Positions 37,646 to 47,560 of a stretch of DNA of 62,364 nucleotides are shown in pieces. Location: NCBI GenBank assembly GCA_945878405.1, contig CAMCTJ010000011.1, positions 1 to 62,364 on the forward strand, read 5' to 3'. The position numbers were made by a program, and so were the translations under genes. The first letter of the stretch is position 1; every line of letters starts with the position of its first letter. The stretch is from Bdellovibrio sp. ZAP7 (lineage in GTDB: Bacteria > Bdellovibrionota > FAC87 > UBA2466). The notes below the pieces were generated by a model. That model did no database searches. It was given only the letters and a program-made list of their open reading frames with translations, and had not been told where the DNA came from.

Positions 37646-40262
37646 GATCGAAAGATACACACTTAAAAATGGAATACCAGTTTTTGTAGTAGAAAACCAT
37701 GCGGCACCGGTGGTGAGTGTTCAGGCCTGGATTGGTCGAGGCAGCGCCTATGAAACTGATAAAGTGGCAGGAATTTCTCACTTTTTGGAACATTCCCTGT
37801 TCAAAGGAACCAAAAAGAGAAAGGTTGGAGAAATCGCCCTCGAAGTCGAAAGCTGCGGAGGCGAGATCAATGCTTTTACCTCATTTGAAGAGACGGTTTA
37901 TTACACAACCCTCGGCAGCCGTTACTTTGAAAAAGGCCTCGATATCATTTGCGACGCCATTCAAAACCCCACTTTCGATCCAGAGGAAATGCTGAGAGAG
38001 CAAGAAGTGATTCTTGAAGAGATCAAACGTTCGCAAGATTCCCCTTACCGAACAGTTTCTCATAATTTATGGAAAACCTTTTTCCCGGGAAGTCCCTATG
38101 GCAGACCTGTTTTGGGTTTTGATTCGACAGTAAAAAAAATCGACCATAAGGTTTTAAAACAGTATTTCGAACAAAACTACCATGCTGGATCTATCAGTCT
38201 TTTCTTAGTTGGGGATATCAACACAAAAGAAGCTCTGGCACTGGCCCAAAAGAAACTTGGGAAAATTAAGAAAAAAAAGAACAGTACGATACCAAAAGTT
38301 CCTAATTATTTTTCAGCAAAAAAACCTCAGGTAGTGGCAGCAGAAAGAGACATCAAAGAATGCGCTATTCAAATTGCTTGGCCCGCCCCTGCCCTTTCTG
38401 ATTCTCAAATTCCCCCTCTAGATGTTTTGTGCACCACACTTGGCCAAGGCGAAAGCGGGCTTCTCTACCAACATTTGGTAAAAGACATGAAGCTTGCTCT
38501 CGACGTCAACATGGGACTTGTCGCCACCGCAAGATGTGGAATGGCGGCCATCGGACTTCAAGTCACTCCTGAAAATTTTGAACCAGCACTGAAAGAATTG
38601 AAGTCCTACCTGCACCATCTTTCCACAAGAGGACTTTCAGAGACGGATATTGAGCGCGTGAAGTCTGCCTTAGAAGCTGAAGTCATTGCAGGAAAAGAAA
38701 CCGTTGAAGGCTACGCAAGAAGGCTTGGGTATTATTTTATTCAGTTTGGAGATCCAAACTCTGAACAAAAATATCTGGATTCGGTCATGGCGGTTCATCC
38801 GTCGGAGTGTGATTCATCACTGAAAAAAATATTATCGGAAAAACCCGTTCTGAGTGTCGTACATCCTGTGGGTTACAAACTCGACACTAAAGCCATTACG
38901 GATATATTAAATTCGAATCCTAAGAAAACGGCACCCGCAAAACAAAAATCACCAGAAATCGGTTTAATCAAAAAGAGCTCCGTTCGGTTTGTTGAGAAAT
39001 GGATGAACCATTTGCCCGTTGTTTCCGTGAAGATAATTTTTCCGGGAGGGTCAAGAGAAGAATCCAAAGAAAAGCTTGGCGTAGGAAATCTCCTTCAAAG
39101 AGTTTGGACAAGTGGAACCCGCCACTATCACTCAAAGCAAATCGCTTACGTTTTAGACTCACTGGGAGCTTCCATCAGTGCCTACGTAGGACGACATACG
39201 ATGGGATTGAGTTTAGAGTTTTTGTCGAAACAATGGCCCTCAGTAAAGCCGCTCTTAACAGACATTCTCTTAAACCCTACTTTTCCTGAAGATGAATTTG
39301 AAATAGAGAAAAACATCCTTTTACAGGATATTCGCTCGGAGCGGGATATGCCCGCCCAGGTCTGCCAACTCAATTTCGCCAAAGCTCTCTATGGGGGCCA
39401 TCCCTATGGACGTTCTGGACTAGGCACTCTTGAAACGGTTGGCTCGTTGACCACTCAAGACTTAAGAAAATTCTACGATAGTTATATCCATCAAGCAGGC
39501 GTAGTTGTCTCAACTGTTGGGTCTTTTGATAAAAGCCGATGGGAAACTGAGATCTCTGAAATCATACACCGCTTACCTTCGGGAGGGGCCAAACTAGTTC
39601 AACCCGATCGGCTAGTTCCTTCGAGAGAGCTATCGGTTGTTTGCGAGACTAAACAACCCCTTCATCAGTCACAGATACTCGTTGGATTTTTAGGACCCGA
39701 TCTTAAAAACGAAGATCGATTTGCATTGAAACTGCTTCACTCTTGCCTTGCAGGACAAGGGGGACGCTTGTTCCTTGAATTGCGAGATCGGCAGAGTTTG
39801 GCCTATTCGGTTGCGCCACTCCAATCTGACAATCTGGAAACCGGCATGTTTGGAGTTTACATTGGCTGCTCTCCAGAAAAGCTGCCGGTGGCAATTCATG
39901 GAATTAGAAAAGAACTCGAACGGACCGTGGAAAATGCGATGTCTCAAAAGGAACTTTCTCGAGCAAAGCAATACTTGCTCGGAAGAATCGCTCTCGACAT
40001 GCAACGCTTTTCTTCTCAAGCCATGATGTTTGGCCTAGATGAAATGTATGGTCTGGGCTTTGATTTCAGCCTCAAACTTGCTGATAAAATAAAATCGGTT
40101 TCGGCAGAAGATATTCGAAGAATCGCTGAAAAATACCTGATTTTAGATAAAGCAGTTCTCTCGATTGTGCATAATCAGGAGATGGAAGAGGCTTTCATTC
40201 GTCACGCTTGGGAGGGTAAAAACTCGATTCTTTCTCAGCCTAAGGTCCGACAGAGTTTTTGA
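37644..40262 (+). CDS. Fused M16 zinc peptidase (active and inactive halves)
   Basis: 872 residues. The N-terminal half has the inverted zinc motif HFLEH (within SHFLEHSLFKGT, about 46-57) and the downstream glutamate in EINAFTSFEETVYY, so it should be catalytic. The C-terminal half (about 440-865) has the same M16 architecture (LDSLGASISAYVGRHTMGL; HPYGRSGLGTLETV) but no HxxEH, the pattern of a structural partner. Many bacteria encode these as two genes. AAAGGA precedes the ATG. No signal peptide is seen, so it is likely cytoplasmic. Confidence 0.9.
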   Translation: MIERYTLKNGIPVFVVENHAAPVVSVQAWIGRGSAYETDKVAGISHFLEHSLFKGTKKRKVGEIALEVESCGGEINAFTSFEETVYYTTLGSRYFEKGLDIICDAIQNPTFDPEEMLREQEVILEEIKRSQDSPYRTVSHNLWKTFFPGSPYGRPVLGFDSTVKKIDHKVLKQYFEQNYHAGSISLFLVGDINTKEALALAQKKLGKIKKKKNSTIPKVPNYFSAKKPQVVAAERDIKECAIQIAWPAPALSDSQIPPLDVLCTTLGQGESGLLYQHLVKDMKLALDVNMGLVATARCGMAAIGLQVTPENFEPALKELKSYLHHLSTRGLSETDIERVKSALEAEVIAGKETVEGYARRLGYYFIQFGDPNSEQKYLDSVMAVHPSECDSSLKKILSEKPVLSVVHPVGYKLDTKAITDILNSNPKKTAPAKQKSPEIGLIKKSSVRFVEKWMNHLPVVSVKIIFPGGSREESKEKLGVGNLLQRVWTSGTRHYHSKQIAYVLDSLGASISAYVGRHTMGLSLEFLSKQWPSVKPLLTDILLNPTFPEDEFEIEKNILLQDIRSERDMPAQVCQLNFAKALYGGHPYGRSGLGTLETVGSLTTQDLRKFYDSYIHQAGVVVSTVGSFDKSRWETEISEIIHRLPSGGAKLVQPDRLVPSRELSVVCETKQPLHQSQILVGFLGPDLKNEDRFALKLLHSCLAGQGGRLFLELRDRQSLAYSVAPLQSDNLETGMFGVYIGCSPEKLPVAIHGIRKELERTVENAMSQKELSRAKQYLLGRIALDMQRFSSQAMMFGLDEMYGLGFDFSLKLADKIKSVSAEDIRRIAEKYLILDKAVLSIVHNQEMEEAFIRHAWEGKNSILSQPKVRQSF

Positions 40263-40335
40263 TAACCCTTTAAACAGGGTGATAAAAAATAGACGAAAAA
40301 CATAATCCTTCTGTTGTAAAATCAAATACTTACAG

Positions 40336-40351
40336 TGGCACCCTGCTTGCA
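40336..40351 (+). promoter_or_regulatory. Sigma-54 promoter (near-perfect -24/-12)
   Basis: TGGCACCCTGCTTGCA matches the RpoN consensus TGGCAC-N5-TTGCA fully, with GG and GC separated by ten bases. The start site would be near 40362, about 20 bases before the ATG of the secreted thioredoxin-like protein. It is the strongest promoter match in the window. Confidence 0.8.
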
Positions 40352-40382
40352 GTATTCTGCGAGTATAGAGGTACTAAAAGCC

Positions 40383-41273
40383 ATGATTCGAAGTCTTTTG
40401 ATAGGTCTCGGCATCGTGTTTCTGATCTCCGCTCCTCAGGGATTTTCAGAGCCCGCCCCCAAAGAACCTACTAATAAATTGCTTCATATGTATGAGCTTT
40501 TCTACCTGCCCTTTACTATCGAGTTTAAACAAGGCCGAACTTACAACGATATTTTTCCACTCGTTGCGGATAAAAAAGGGGAATTTACGCGACTGATCAC
40601 CCCTGAACAGTTAAAAGCACTCGATCACGAATTTACTTCCGAACGAAAAAGCTGGCAAAAATCTTCTTTGTTTCTCAGTACGCCCTTGGAAGCCAATGAG
40701 TCCCAACAAATTACTCAGCGCTTGTTTTCTCATCGCATTTCATTAAAAAGAACGGCCTGGGATCAAGTTTCAGTAGCCGATCAAATCAAAGTGAAAGCCC
40801 TCCTGGATGGAAAACCAGAAATGGTAAAAAAAGCTGTGACTCAATACCAGTTTCTGAGAAGCCTCATGAAAGGCGCAGATGAAGACAAATTTAACTTTTT
40901 TATTATTGGTCCTTCTTGGTGTGAAAGCTCAAAAGAGTATCGCTACCTATTGGAATACTACTCAAAAAAGTTTCCTCAAAACCAATTAGTCCTTCATTCC
41001 GTGGTGGTTGATGACCCCCAAGAACAAATTTTTGGTTCTCAACTACTTAAGGATCTTTTTCCTTTTCCAGAAAACTATTCTCACGATAGCGTTCCGCGTT
41101 TTCTGGCCTTCCAAAAAGACCGGGGACAACTGAAGGTTTGGGAAGAAGGCGACGCTCTCGTCGAGCTTAAAAATCGATTTTTTGCCCAACACCGAGGTTT
41201 TCTAGACTCCTCTCTCCCCATCATGAGAAAAGTTTCCCTACCAAATAAGTTTTTGGCCACCACCGGCCCATAA
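40383..41273 (+). CDS. Secreted thioredoxin-fold-like protein, sigma-54 controlled
   Basis: 296 residues from the ATG at 40383, which begins a clear signal peptide (MIRSLLIGLGIVFLISAPQGFSEP). The N-terminal part is unrecognised; the C-terminal half (about 170-260) looks like a thioredoxin-type fold: NFFIIGPSWCESSKEYRYLL then LVLHSVVVDDP and VPRFLAF. It has a single cysteine in WCESS instead of CxxC, so disulfide exchange of the usual kind is unlikely. The sigma-54 promoter is immediately upstream. Function unknown. Confidence 0.72.
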   Translation: MIRSLLIGLGIVFLISAPQGFSEPAPKEPTNKLLHMYELFYLPFTIEFKQGRTYNDIFPLVADKKGEFTRLITPEQLKALDHEFTSERKSWQKSSLFLSTPLEANESQQITQRLFSHRISLKRTAWDQVSVADQIKVKALLDGKPEMVKKAVTQYQFLRSLMKGADEDKFNFFIIGPSWCESSKEYRYLLEYYSKKFPQNQLVLHSVVVDDPQEQIFGSQLLKDLFPFPENYSHDSVPRFLAFQKDRGQLKVWEEGDALVELKNRFFAQHRGFLDSSLPIMRKVSLPNKFLATTGP

Positions 41274-41323
41274 AGCGTCTTTGCAATTGACCCATCCCTC
41301 CTGCCTCAGCAAAATAGGCTACC

Positions 41324-43648
41324 ATGAAGCGACTTTTCGTTTTTTCTATTTTCATTCTGGGAACCTTTGTTCTTGGCCTTTGGATATTTTTACGGCTTTC
41401 TCTTCCCAGCCTTAAGACTTTTCATGCTCAGGCTAAGATTAAGGAACCCGTTCAAGTAGAGTGGGACGGTGCGAGGGTTCCCGTCATTCAATCAGCTGAC
41501 ATTCAAGATGCTTACTTTGTTCAGGGATATATCACAGCCCGAGATCGTTTCTTCCAAATGGAGTTAGCCCGGCGGAAGATGTCTGGAACATTAGCTGAAC
41601 TTTTTGGCCCCAAAGCGCTTGCATCCGATTTAAACGCTAGAAACTGGAATTATAAAAAGGTAGCTGCTGTTTCATTTCAGAAAATGGATTCACAGAAGCG
41701 AGAATCTCTTATTTCTTATGCAAACGGAGTCAATGCTTTCCTAAAAAATGATAGACGTCCCTGGGAGTTTTGGCTTCTGGGTTTAAGCCCTGCTCCTTGG
41801 ACCCCTGAAGATAGCTTTTTAGTTGTTCTCAGCATGTACGATAGCTTGAGCCGTCATAAGGAGTCCGATGAGAGAGCCTTATCCGCGCTCCAGAAAAAAC
41901 TTTCTAGTTCTCTTGTATCTTTTCTCACTCCTGACCGGGGTTTTCTTGATGCCCCAATCGTAAAAGACCCAGCCTCTTTTCACCCTCTTCCGACCCCTAA
42001 GATGCATGAATTTCGGGTAGAAGAAAAACAAGCCTCTCAAGAAAATCTGAGTCCAGATTTTGAACCAGGAAGCAATGCCTGGGTCGTGAGTGGCAGATTA
42101 ACGAACTCTGGGAAGCCACTCTTAGCGAGTGATCCCCATCTAGATTTACGAGTGCCCAATCTCTGGTATCGATTAGGGCTAAAAACTCCTGCGCATTTTG
42201 TCTATGGAGTGACGATTCCGGGGCTTCCCGGGATCGTCATCGGCCGCAATGGTGCGGTGGCTTGGGCATTTACCAATAGTGCAGTCGATAACGTGGACCA
42301 AGTGGTTCTTTCCAGGAACTCCCCCGATCTTGTTGAGAGAGAAGAGAAAATATTTATCAAGGGAGAAAAGAATCCCCACGTTGCTCATTTCAAAGATAGT
42401 CCCTGGGGTCCCATCCTTGAAGAGGAACCAGAACATTTCATTGCAGTTCAGTGGACTGCGCTCGATCCGGACAACTTAAAAAATCTGGACCTGATGGCAA
42501 TCAATCATGCCCGAGACGCATCAGAGCTCACCGAGGCTTTTGGAAAATGGGCTGGTCCTCCTCAGAATGCCGTGTTTGCTACGAAATCCGGCGATATAGG
42601 TTGGACCATTGCTGGCAGTTTACCGAAGCGTATTGGATTTGATGGAAAGTCGAGAGCAGTCCGTTCGCGATCTGTTTACTGGGATGGATACATTCCCCGA
42701 AAAGAGTTTCCCGTCGTTTTGAATCCCCCACAGGGTTTTATTGTGAGCGCGAACCAGCGAACCGTTCCGGTGCAAGGCCCGCTTGCTAAGTTTGGAAACC
42801 ATTGGCCCAATCCGGCAAGAGCAAAAAGAATCGAAGACCTGTTAACTGAGGATAAAAAATGGCAACCAAATGATTTTCTAAAAGTTCAAACGGACAACCT
42901 TTCCCTCACTCATCTTTGGTATCGTGACGAACTTCTTAAATGTGATTTTGATGATCTCACGAAAGAAAATACTCGTTGGCTTAAAACTGCGCACCAACTG
43001 GTGAAAGACTGGAATGGAAAAGTAGAACCCAATTCGTCTGCTTACCCTCTCCTTAAGTCTTTCAGAAATACACTTTTTAAAAACTTGGTAGGCCCTATTG
43101 CTAAGACCATTTCGAAAGCCGAAGAAGAAGCGATTTTAAAGTACCTAGCACAGGACCCTCTTGTGACTCAGCTTATTAAAACTCAACCAAAGAATTTTCT
43201 CTCTTCGGATTATTCTTCTTTCTGTGATTTGCTTTTAAAGACGCTGGCCGAGTCCGCCCAGTCCTTAGCTTCAGCTCCCGAAAAACTTAACTTAGTTCAC
43301 TGGGGGGAACTCAATCAAAGTGATATTCAACATCCCTTTGCAAGACTTCTTCCCAAAGCTCTTCGGCCCCTCTTAAGTATGCCCATGAAACCCTTGCCGG
43401 GCGACTCTCTGGTGCCGAATGTGCTGATGCCCCAGAACGGAGCTTCTATGCGGCTCATTTTGGATTTTTCCAATGAGTCCCAATCCTTGTTTTCCCACCC
43501 GGGCGGACAGTCGGGCCATCCTCTTTCGAAACATTTTTCTGATCTTTTTGAACCCTGGCTTCAGGGACAAGCAGTTCCGTTTGAGCCCCAGTCTATTAGC
43601 TTTAGAGAAACATTTGCTCCAAAGGCTAGCGATGGACAGTCGAATTGA
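41324..43648 (+). CDS. Penicillin-acylase-family Ntn hydrolase
   Basis: 774 residues with an N-terminal membrane/signal segment (about 4-25). The penicillin acylase family pattern is seen: VEWDGARVPVIQSADIQDAYFVQGYITARDRFFQMELARRK in the alpha region, then GSNAWVVSGRLTNSGKPLLASDPHL, where self-cleavage would expose Ser250 as the nucleophile. Downstream FTNSAVDNVD and SANQRT... agree. Family members hydrolyse amides such as acyl-homoserine lactones or beta-lactam side chains; the substrate is unknown. It starts 50 bases after the secreted gene and overlaps the next by 17 bases. Confidence 0.88.
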   Translation: MKRLFVFSIFILGTFVLGLWIFLRLSLPSLKTFHAQAKIKEPVQVEWDGARVPVIQSADIQDAYFVQGYITARDRFFQMELARRKMSGTLAELFGPKALASDLNARNWNYKKVAAVSFQKMDSQKRESLISYANGVNAFLKNDRRPWEFWLLGLSPAPWTPEDSFLVVLSMYDSLSRHKESDERALSALQKKLSSSLVSFLTPDRGFLDAPIVKDPASFHPLPTPKMHEFRVEEKQASQENLSPDFEPGSNAWVVSGRLTNSGKPLLASDPHLDLRVPNLWYRLGLKTPAHFVYGVTIPGLPGIVIGRNGAVAWAFTNSAVDNVDQVVLSRNSPDLVEREEKIFIKGEKNPHVAHFKDSPWGPILEEEPEHFIAVQWTALDPDNLKNLDLMAINHARDASELTEAFGKWAGPPQNAVFATKSGDIGWTIAGSLPKRIGFDGKSRAVRSRSVYWDGYIPRKEFPVVLNPPQGFIVSANQRTVPVQGPLAKFGNHWPNPARAKRIEDLLTEDKKWQPNDFLKVQTDNLSLTHLWYRDELLKCDFDDLTKENTRWLKTAHQLVKDWNGKVEPNSSAYPLLKSFRNTLFKNLVGPIAKTISKAEEEAILKYLAQDPLVTQLIKTQPKNFLSSDYSSFCDLLLKTLAESAQSLASAPEKLNLVHWGELNQSDIQHPFARLLPKALRPLLSMPMKPLPGDSLVPNVLMPQNGASMRLILDFSNESQSLFSHPGGQSGHPLSKHFSDLFEPWLQGQAVPFEPQSISFRETFAPKASDGQSN

Positions 43649-44540
43649 AAAACTGAAGCAGTTCGGCATCTACTTGGGCACTTCCAGCTGGAAGTACCCC
43701 GGTTGGAAAGGACTGATTTATCATGAGCAATATAAGAGTGAGAAGGCCTTTAAAGAAGATTCTCTGAAAGAATACTCGCATGCCTTTTCGGCAGTAGGTG
43801 TGGACCATACCTACTATGCTTTTCCTTCCCAACAACAACTGACAACCTACCAAAAAGAAACTCCGCCTGATTTCAAATTTATCTTTAAAGCTCCCGAACA
43901 AGCGACCGTTTATCGTTACCCCCGACTGCCTCGTTACGGAAAAGTTGCAGGAACAGCTAATGAGCATTTTTTAGATCCTTATTTTCTCGAAGACTCATTT
44001 CTTAATCCCCTGAAAACTCTTGAGAAGAAGGCAGGAGCTATTGTGTTTGAGTTTTCTAAGTTTAGAACCGGGATGATTGAAAGTGGCTCAGAGTTTGTGA
44101 GACGTCTGGCCACTTTTTTGAGTGCAGTGAGAAAAAAAACGGACATTCCTCTCGCAATTGAAATCCGAAATAAAAATTGGCTTGTGGGGGATTACTTTAA
44201 GGTCTTGAAAGATAATGAAGTGGCTCATGTCTTTAATAGCTGGACGGAAATGCCAGAGGTGGGAGAACAATGGAATCTCACTCTTCCTTTTGATCTCCCC
44301 TTTTCTATTGTCCGGCTACTTTTGAAACCGGGAACCGCCTATCAGACCGCAGTAGATACCTTCTCTCCTTACGATAAGCTTCATTTGGAGTTAACTCAAA
44401 CGAGACAAGCCACTGCGAATCTCATTCGGGCCTCAATGAAGAAAACAAAGCTGGCCTACGTGCTCGTCAATAATCGATTTGAAGGCTGTGCTCCCAAGAC
44501 CATTGAAGGGATTTTAGATCTTCTCGAAATTAAAGAGTAA
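43632..44540 (+). CDS. DUF72 family protein (YecE-like)
   Basis: 302 residues from the ATG at 43632; upstream open frame lies inside the acylase gene. IYLGTSSWKYPGWKGLIY, YYAFPSQQQLTTYQKETPPDFKFIFKAP, AIVFEFSKF and IEIRNKNW are DUF72 hallmarks (TIM-barrel-like fold). The biochemical role of the family is not settled. It overlaps the acylase end by 17 bases and converges with the J-domain gene by 11. Confidence 0.82.
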   Translation: MDSRIEKLKQFGIYLGTSSWKYPGWKGLIYHEQYKSEKAFKEDSLKEYSHAFSAVGVDHTYYAFPSQQQLTTYQKETPPDFKFIFKAPEQATVYRYPRLPRYGKVAGTANEHFLDPYFLEDSFLNPLKTLEKKAGAIVFEFSKFRTGMIESGSEFVRRLATFLSAVRKKTDIPLAIEIRNKNWLVGDYFKVLKDNEVAHVFNSWTEMPEVGEQWNLTLPFDLPFSIVRLLLKPGTAYQTAVDTFSPYDKLHLELTQTRQATANLIRASMKKTKLAYVLVNNRFEGCAPKTIEGILDLLEIKE

Positions 44541-45423
44541 GACCCTCGCGCGGGTTAAACGGATTTTTTTCAATTAAAGCAGCAGCTTTCTTATATTCTT
44601 CTGGCACTTCTTTTGGGACTTTGATGAGGATCTCAACAAACTGGTCTCCTCGGCTACTGGATTTAGCAGAGTGAATTCCCTTGCCCGACATTTTTAATCT
44701 CTGACCACTTGAAATTCCGGCAGGAATTTTTAAGTGAACCATGCCGTCTATGGTGGGAACTTCCACCTCAGAACCTTTAATGGCTTCAGCAAAGGTTACC
44801 GGCAATCTTAGAATGACATTGTTTCCTTCTCGTCTGAAAAAGGGATGCTCCGAAACCCGAAGAGTCAAAATTAAATCTCCCGCGGGCCCCCCTGAGACTC
44901 CAGTATCTCCTTGTCCCGTGAGTTTGATTTTACTGCCCTCATCGACTCCGGCTGGGATTTTGACTGTTAATCGTCTTCCATCAGTGAACTGCACTAAGCG
45001 TTCCCCACCTTTGACAGCTTCCATGAAGGAAATTTGCAAATTGCTTTCTCGGTCGTGTCCTTTAGTAGGGTAGTAAGATTTCTTGAACCCACCGCCTCCG
45101 AAAATCTCCTCAAAGAGATCTCCCAAACCAAATTGATCAAAACCTTCAGGACCCGCATAGCCTGCCCCTGCTCCCGCTCCCGCTCGGGCCCGGGCAAACG
45201 GATTGGCTCCCATCGCACGCATTTGATCATATTGAGCGCGCTTCTTTTCATCCTTTAAAACTTCGTAAGCGAGATTGATCTCTTTAAACTTTTGCTCGGC
45301 AGCTTTATCACCCGGGTTAACGTCCGGATGGTATTTCTTAGCAAGCTTGAGGTAAGCCTTCCTTATTTCCCCTTCTGTGGCTTCTTTCTTAATTCCTAAA
45401 ATTTCGTAGAGGTCTTTATCCAT
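44530..45423 (-). CDS. CbpA-type DnaJ co-chaperone
   Basis: 297 residues: J domain (about 1-70) with the HPD motif in KKYHPDVNPGD, a Gly/Ala/Phe linker (ARARAGAGAGAGYAGP) with FGLGDLFEEIFGGGG, and two C-terminal substrate-binding beta domains (from about 125; LTVKIPAGVDEGSKIKLTGQGD, VHLKIPAGISSGQRLKMSGKG). The zinc-finger of true DnaJ is missing, which marks the CbpA class. It stimulates DnaK ATPase. It is divergent from the S9 peptidase gene. Confidence 0.9.
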   Translation of the reverse strand: MDKDLYEILGIKKEATEGEIRKAYLKLAKKYHPDVNPGDKAAEQKFKEINLAYEVLKDEKKRAQYDQMRAMGANPFARARAGAGAGAGYAGPEGFDQFGLGDLFEEIFGGGGFKKSYYPTKGHDRESNLQISFMEAVKGGERLVQFTDGRRLTVKIPAGVDEGSKIKLTGQGDTGVSGGPAGDLILTLRVSEHPFFRREGNNVILRLPVTFAEAIKGSEVEVPTIDGMVHLKIPAGISSGQRLKMSGKGIHSAKSSSRGDQFVEILIKVPKEVPEEYKKAAALIEKNPFNPREGLTL

Positions 45424-45427
45424 GGGT

Positions 45428-45457
45428 TATGAACTTTCTTCAGCGTTATCGTATAAT
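45428..45457 (+). promoter_or_regulatory. Candidate promoter of the S9 peptidase gene
   Basis: A perfect TATAAT (45452-45457) lies 30 bases before the ATG of the S9 peptidase; 18 bases upstream is TATGAA (45428-45433), a modest -35. Confidence 0.4.
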
Positions 45458-45487
45458 ATTAGGTTCAAATTCACCAAGGGCAACCTC

Positions 45488-47560
45488 ATGTTATTTTTTA
45501 GACATAAATACAAGCAGTTACCAGTCATTTTAACAACCCTTTTCTCGCTCGCGGTAGCTCAAGCGGAAGAAGGACCCCGACACCGCTCAGGAACAAAACC
45601 CAAAGAGAAGAACCCGCTAAAGGAGACACTCCTCGACCAAGCTCATTTACCCAACACGGGTTCAAATACTCCTGTCTCAAACAAGAAAAAATCGAACACA
45701 CCCGGAAAGCTTGGGACAGGACTCCCCTGTGAAGCCCAGCATTCAGTTGAAACGTATGTGCAGATGACTTCAACGTATGAACCTCAAGCAGACTCGATGG
45801 GCGGAGTATATTTTTTATCGGATCTTCGGGAAAGCCCTCAGGTGTTTTACCTCGCTCAGGCAAATCAATGGCCCAATCAAATTACTTTTTTTGCTGAAGG
45901 CGTGGTCAATTACCAATTGAGCCCTCGAGAAAGTCACATTCTCTTTTCCACCCAGAATGGCGGGAACGAACAGTACCAGATTTCTCTTCTTAACTTAAAA
46001 ACACGTCAAATGGAGCATTTAATTGGAAGTGCAACAGAGAGAGTGGAAAGTTATTTTTGGGGTCCCCGCGAGGATTGGGTCGTTTTTACTTCCAATAGAA
46101 GAAACGGTGTCGATTTTGATCTTTATCGAATCGATTTAGCTAGTCGGAAAGAAACCCTGCTCTCTGAACTTCAGGGACTGAATCAAATTACCGATGTTTC
46201 ACCCGATGGTCAGCTCATCGCTATCCATCAGTACCGCTCAATTACTGACAGTGACGTGATGGTCTTTGACCAGGCTAAAGGAAAAGTGACCAACCTAACC
46301 ATGGGACTGGGGAAATCGTCGAATCGAAATGGTCAATTTTCTGCAAACTCTAAATCGATTTATGTTCTGTCTGATTTTAAATCGGATAAAGCACAACTCA
46401 TACTCCTGCCCGTTGCCGATCCCGCTCAAGCTCAGGTTCTCACTCGAGAAAAGGGCGAAGTAGAAGCGATAAGGTTGGACAAAACTCGAAAACACTTAAT
46501 CTATGTGACTAACCTGAATGGGTATGGAGTTTTTACAGGCACTGAAGTTTTATCCACGGGACTTTTTCACAAGCCGTTTTTAGTCCCTCAAGAAAAAAAT
46601 GCAGTCTTAAGTTCACCCAGCTTCTCAAAACCGAACCAGGAACTCGAGTTCTTTTTTGCTCGTACTTCTTCGGTGGATCCTTCAGGTATTTGGCAATGGA
46701 AGTCCGGAAGAAAAGTACCCTGGACTCAATCTAACAAAGGGCTGATTGACTCGAAATGTTTTTCAGATAGCCAATTGATCAAGTATCCCTCCTTTGATGG
46801 CCTTGAGATTCCAGCTTACCTCTTTCTTCCCAAAACCTTCGCAACCGATAAAAGACCCATTCCTTTTGTGATCTACAGTCATGGAGGTCCCGAAGCACAA
46901 TATCGCCCTACCTTCAGTAAGATTTTTCAATATTTTCTTCAACGGGGCTTTGGAATTTTGGCTCCTAATATTCGAGGAAGCTCTGGCTACGGCAAAGTTT
47001 ATGTAGGACTGGATAATTACAAAAAGCGGATGGACAGCATCAAGGATGTTTTAGAGGGTGCTAAGTGGCTTATCAAGAATGGTTATACCCTTCCCGATAA
47101 ATTGGGGATTTTTGGGGGAAGTTATGGGGGCTTTGTTGTGCTTCGAAGTATTCAAGAAGGAAGTGATTTGTTCGCCGCGGCTTCTGAATCGGTTGGCATC
47201 ACAGACTTTGTGACTTTCTTGAAAAACACAAAACCTTATCGACGGGCTCTGAGAGAAGTCGAGTATGGCCCACTTTCTGATGAGGACTTTCTGAAATCTG
47301 TTTCACCAATGACTTACCTTAATAAGATAAAGACGCCGCTTCTTATTTTCCACGGAGCTAACGACCCTCGAGTTCCCGTTAATGAAACTGAACAATTAGT
47401 TCAAACTCTCCAAGATAAAAAGATTCCCGTAGAGTTTAAAATCTTCGCAGATGAAGGCCACGGTAATACTAAGTTAAGAAACATTTTAGAACAGGCCCGA
47501 ATGATGGTTTACTTTTTTGAAAAACATTTTGGCGAGCAAAATAAAAAGGGATCTTCCTAA
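45488..47560 (+). CDS. Secreted S9 prolyl-oligopeptidase-family peptidase
   Basis: 690 residues from the ATG at 45488, which starts a signal peptide (MLFFRHKYKQLPVILTTLFSLAVAQA). A TolB/WD-like propeller occupies about 90-420 (repeats such as WGPREDWVVFTSNRR, DVSPDGQLIAIH). The alpha/beta-hydrolase domain follows with GGSYGG (Ser545), the aspartate in HGANDPRVPVNE and the histidine in DEGHGNTK. It is the DPP-IV/acylaminoacyl-peptidase type and should cut peptides in the periplasm or outside. The terminator begins inside its last codons. Confidence 0.92.
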   Translation: MLFFRHKYKQLPVILTTLFSLAVAQAEEGPRHRSGTKPKEKNPLKETLLDQAHLPNTGSNTPVSNKKKSNTPGKLGTGLPCEAQHSVETYVQMTSTYEPQADSMGGVYFLSDLRESPQVFYLAQANQWPNQITFFAEGVVNYQLSPRESHILFSTQNGGNEQYQISLLNLKTRQMEHLIGSATERVESYFWGPREDWVVFTSNRRNGVDFDLYRIDLASRKETLLSELQGLNQITDVSPDGQLIAIHQYRSITDSDVMVFDQAKGKVTNLTMGLGKSSNRNGQFSANSKSIYVLSDFKSDKAQLILLPVADPAQAQVLTREKGEVEAIRLDKTRKHLIYVTNLNGYGVFTGTEVLSTGLFHKPFLVPQEKNAVLSSPSFSKPNQELEFFFARTSSVDPSGIWQWKSGRKVPWTQSNKGLIDSKCFSDSQLIKYPSFDGLEIPAYLFLPKTFATDKRPIPFVIYSHGGPEAQYRPTFSKIFQYFLQRGFGILAPNIRGSSGYGKVYVGLDNYKKRMDSIKDVLEGAKWLIKNGYTLPDKLGIFGGSYGGFVVLRSIQEGSDLFAAASESVGITDFVTFLKNTKPYRRALREVEYGPLSDEDFLKSVSPMTYLNKIKTPLLIFHGANDPRVPVNETEQLVQTLQDKKIPVEFKIFADEGHGNTKLRNILEQARMMVYFFEKHFGEQNKKGSS

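Noticed and set aside
40266-40280. ACCCT...AGGGT hairpin after the M16 gene as terminator
   Set aside because: The stem is only five bases and is followed by A-rich, not T-rich, sequence.
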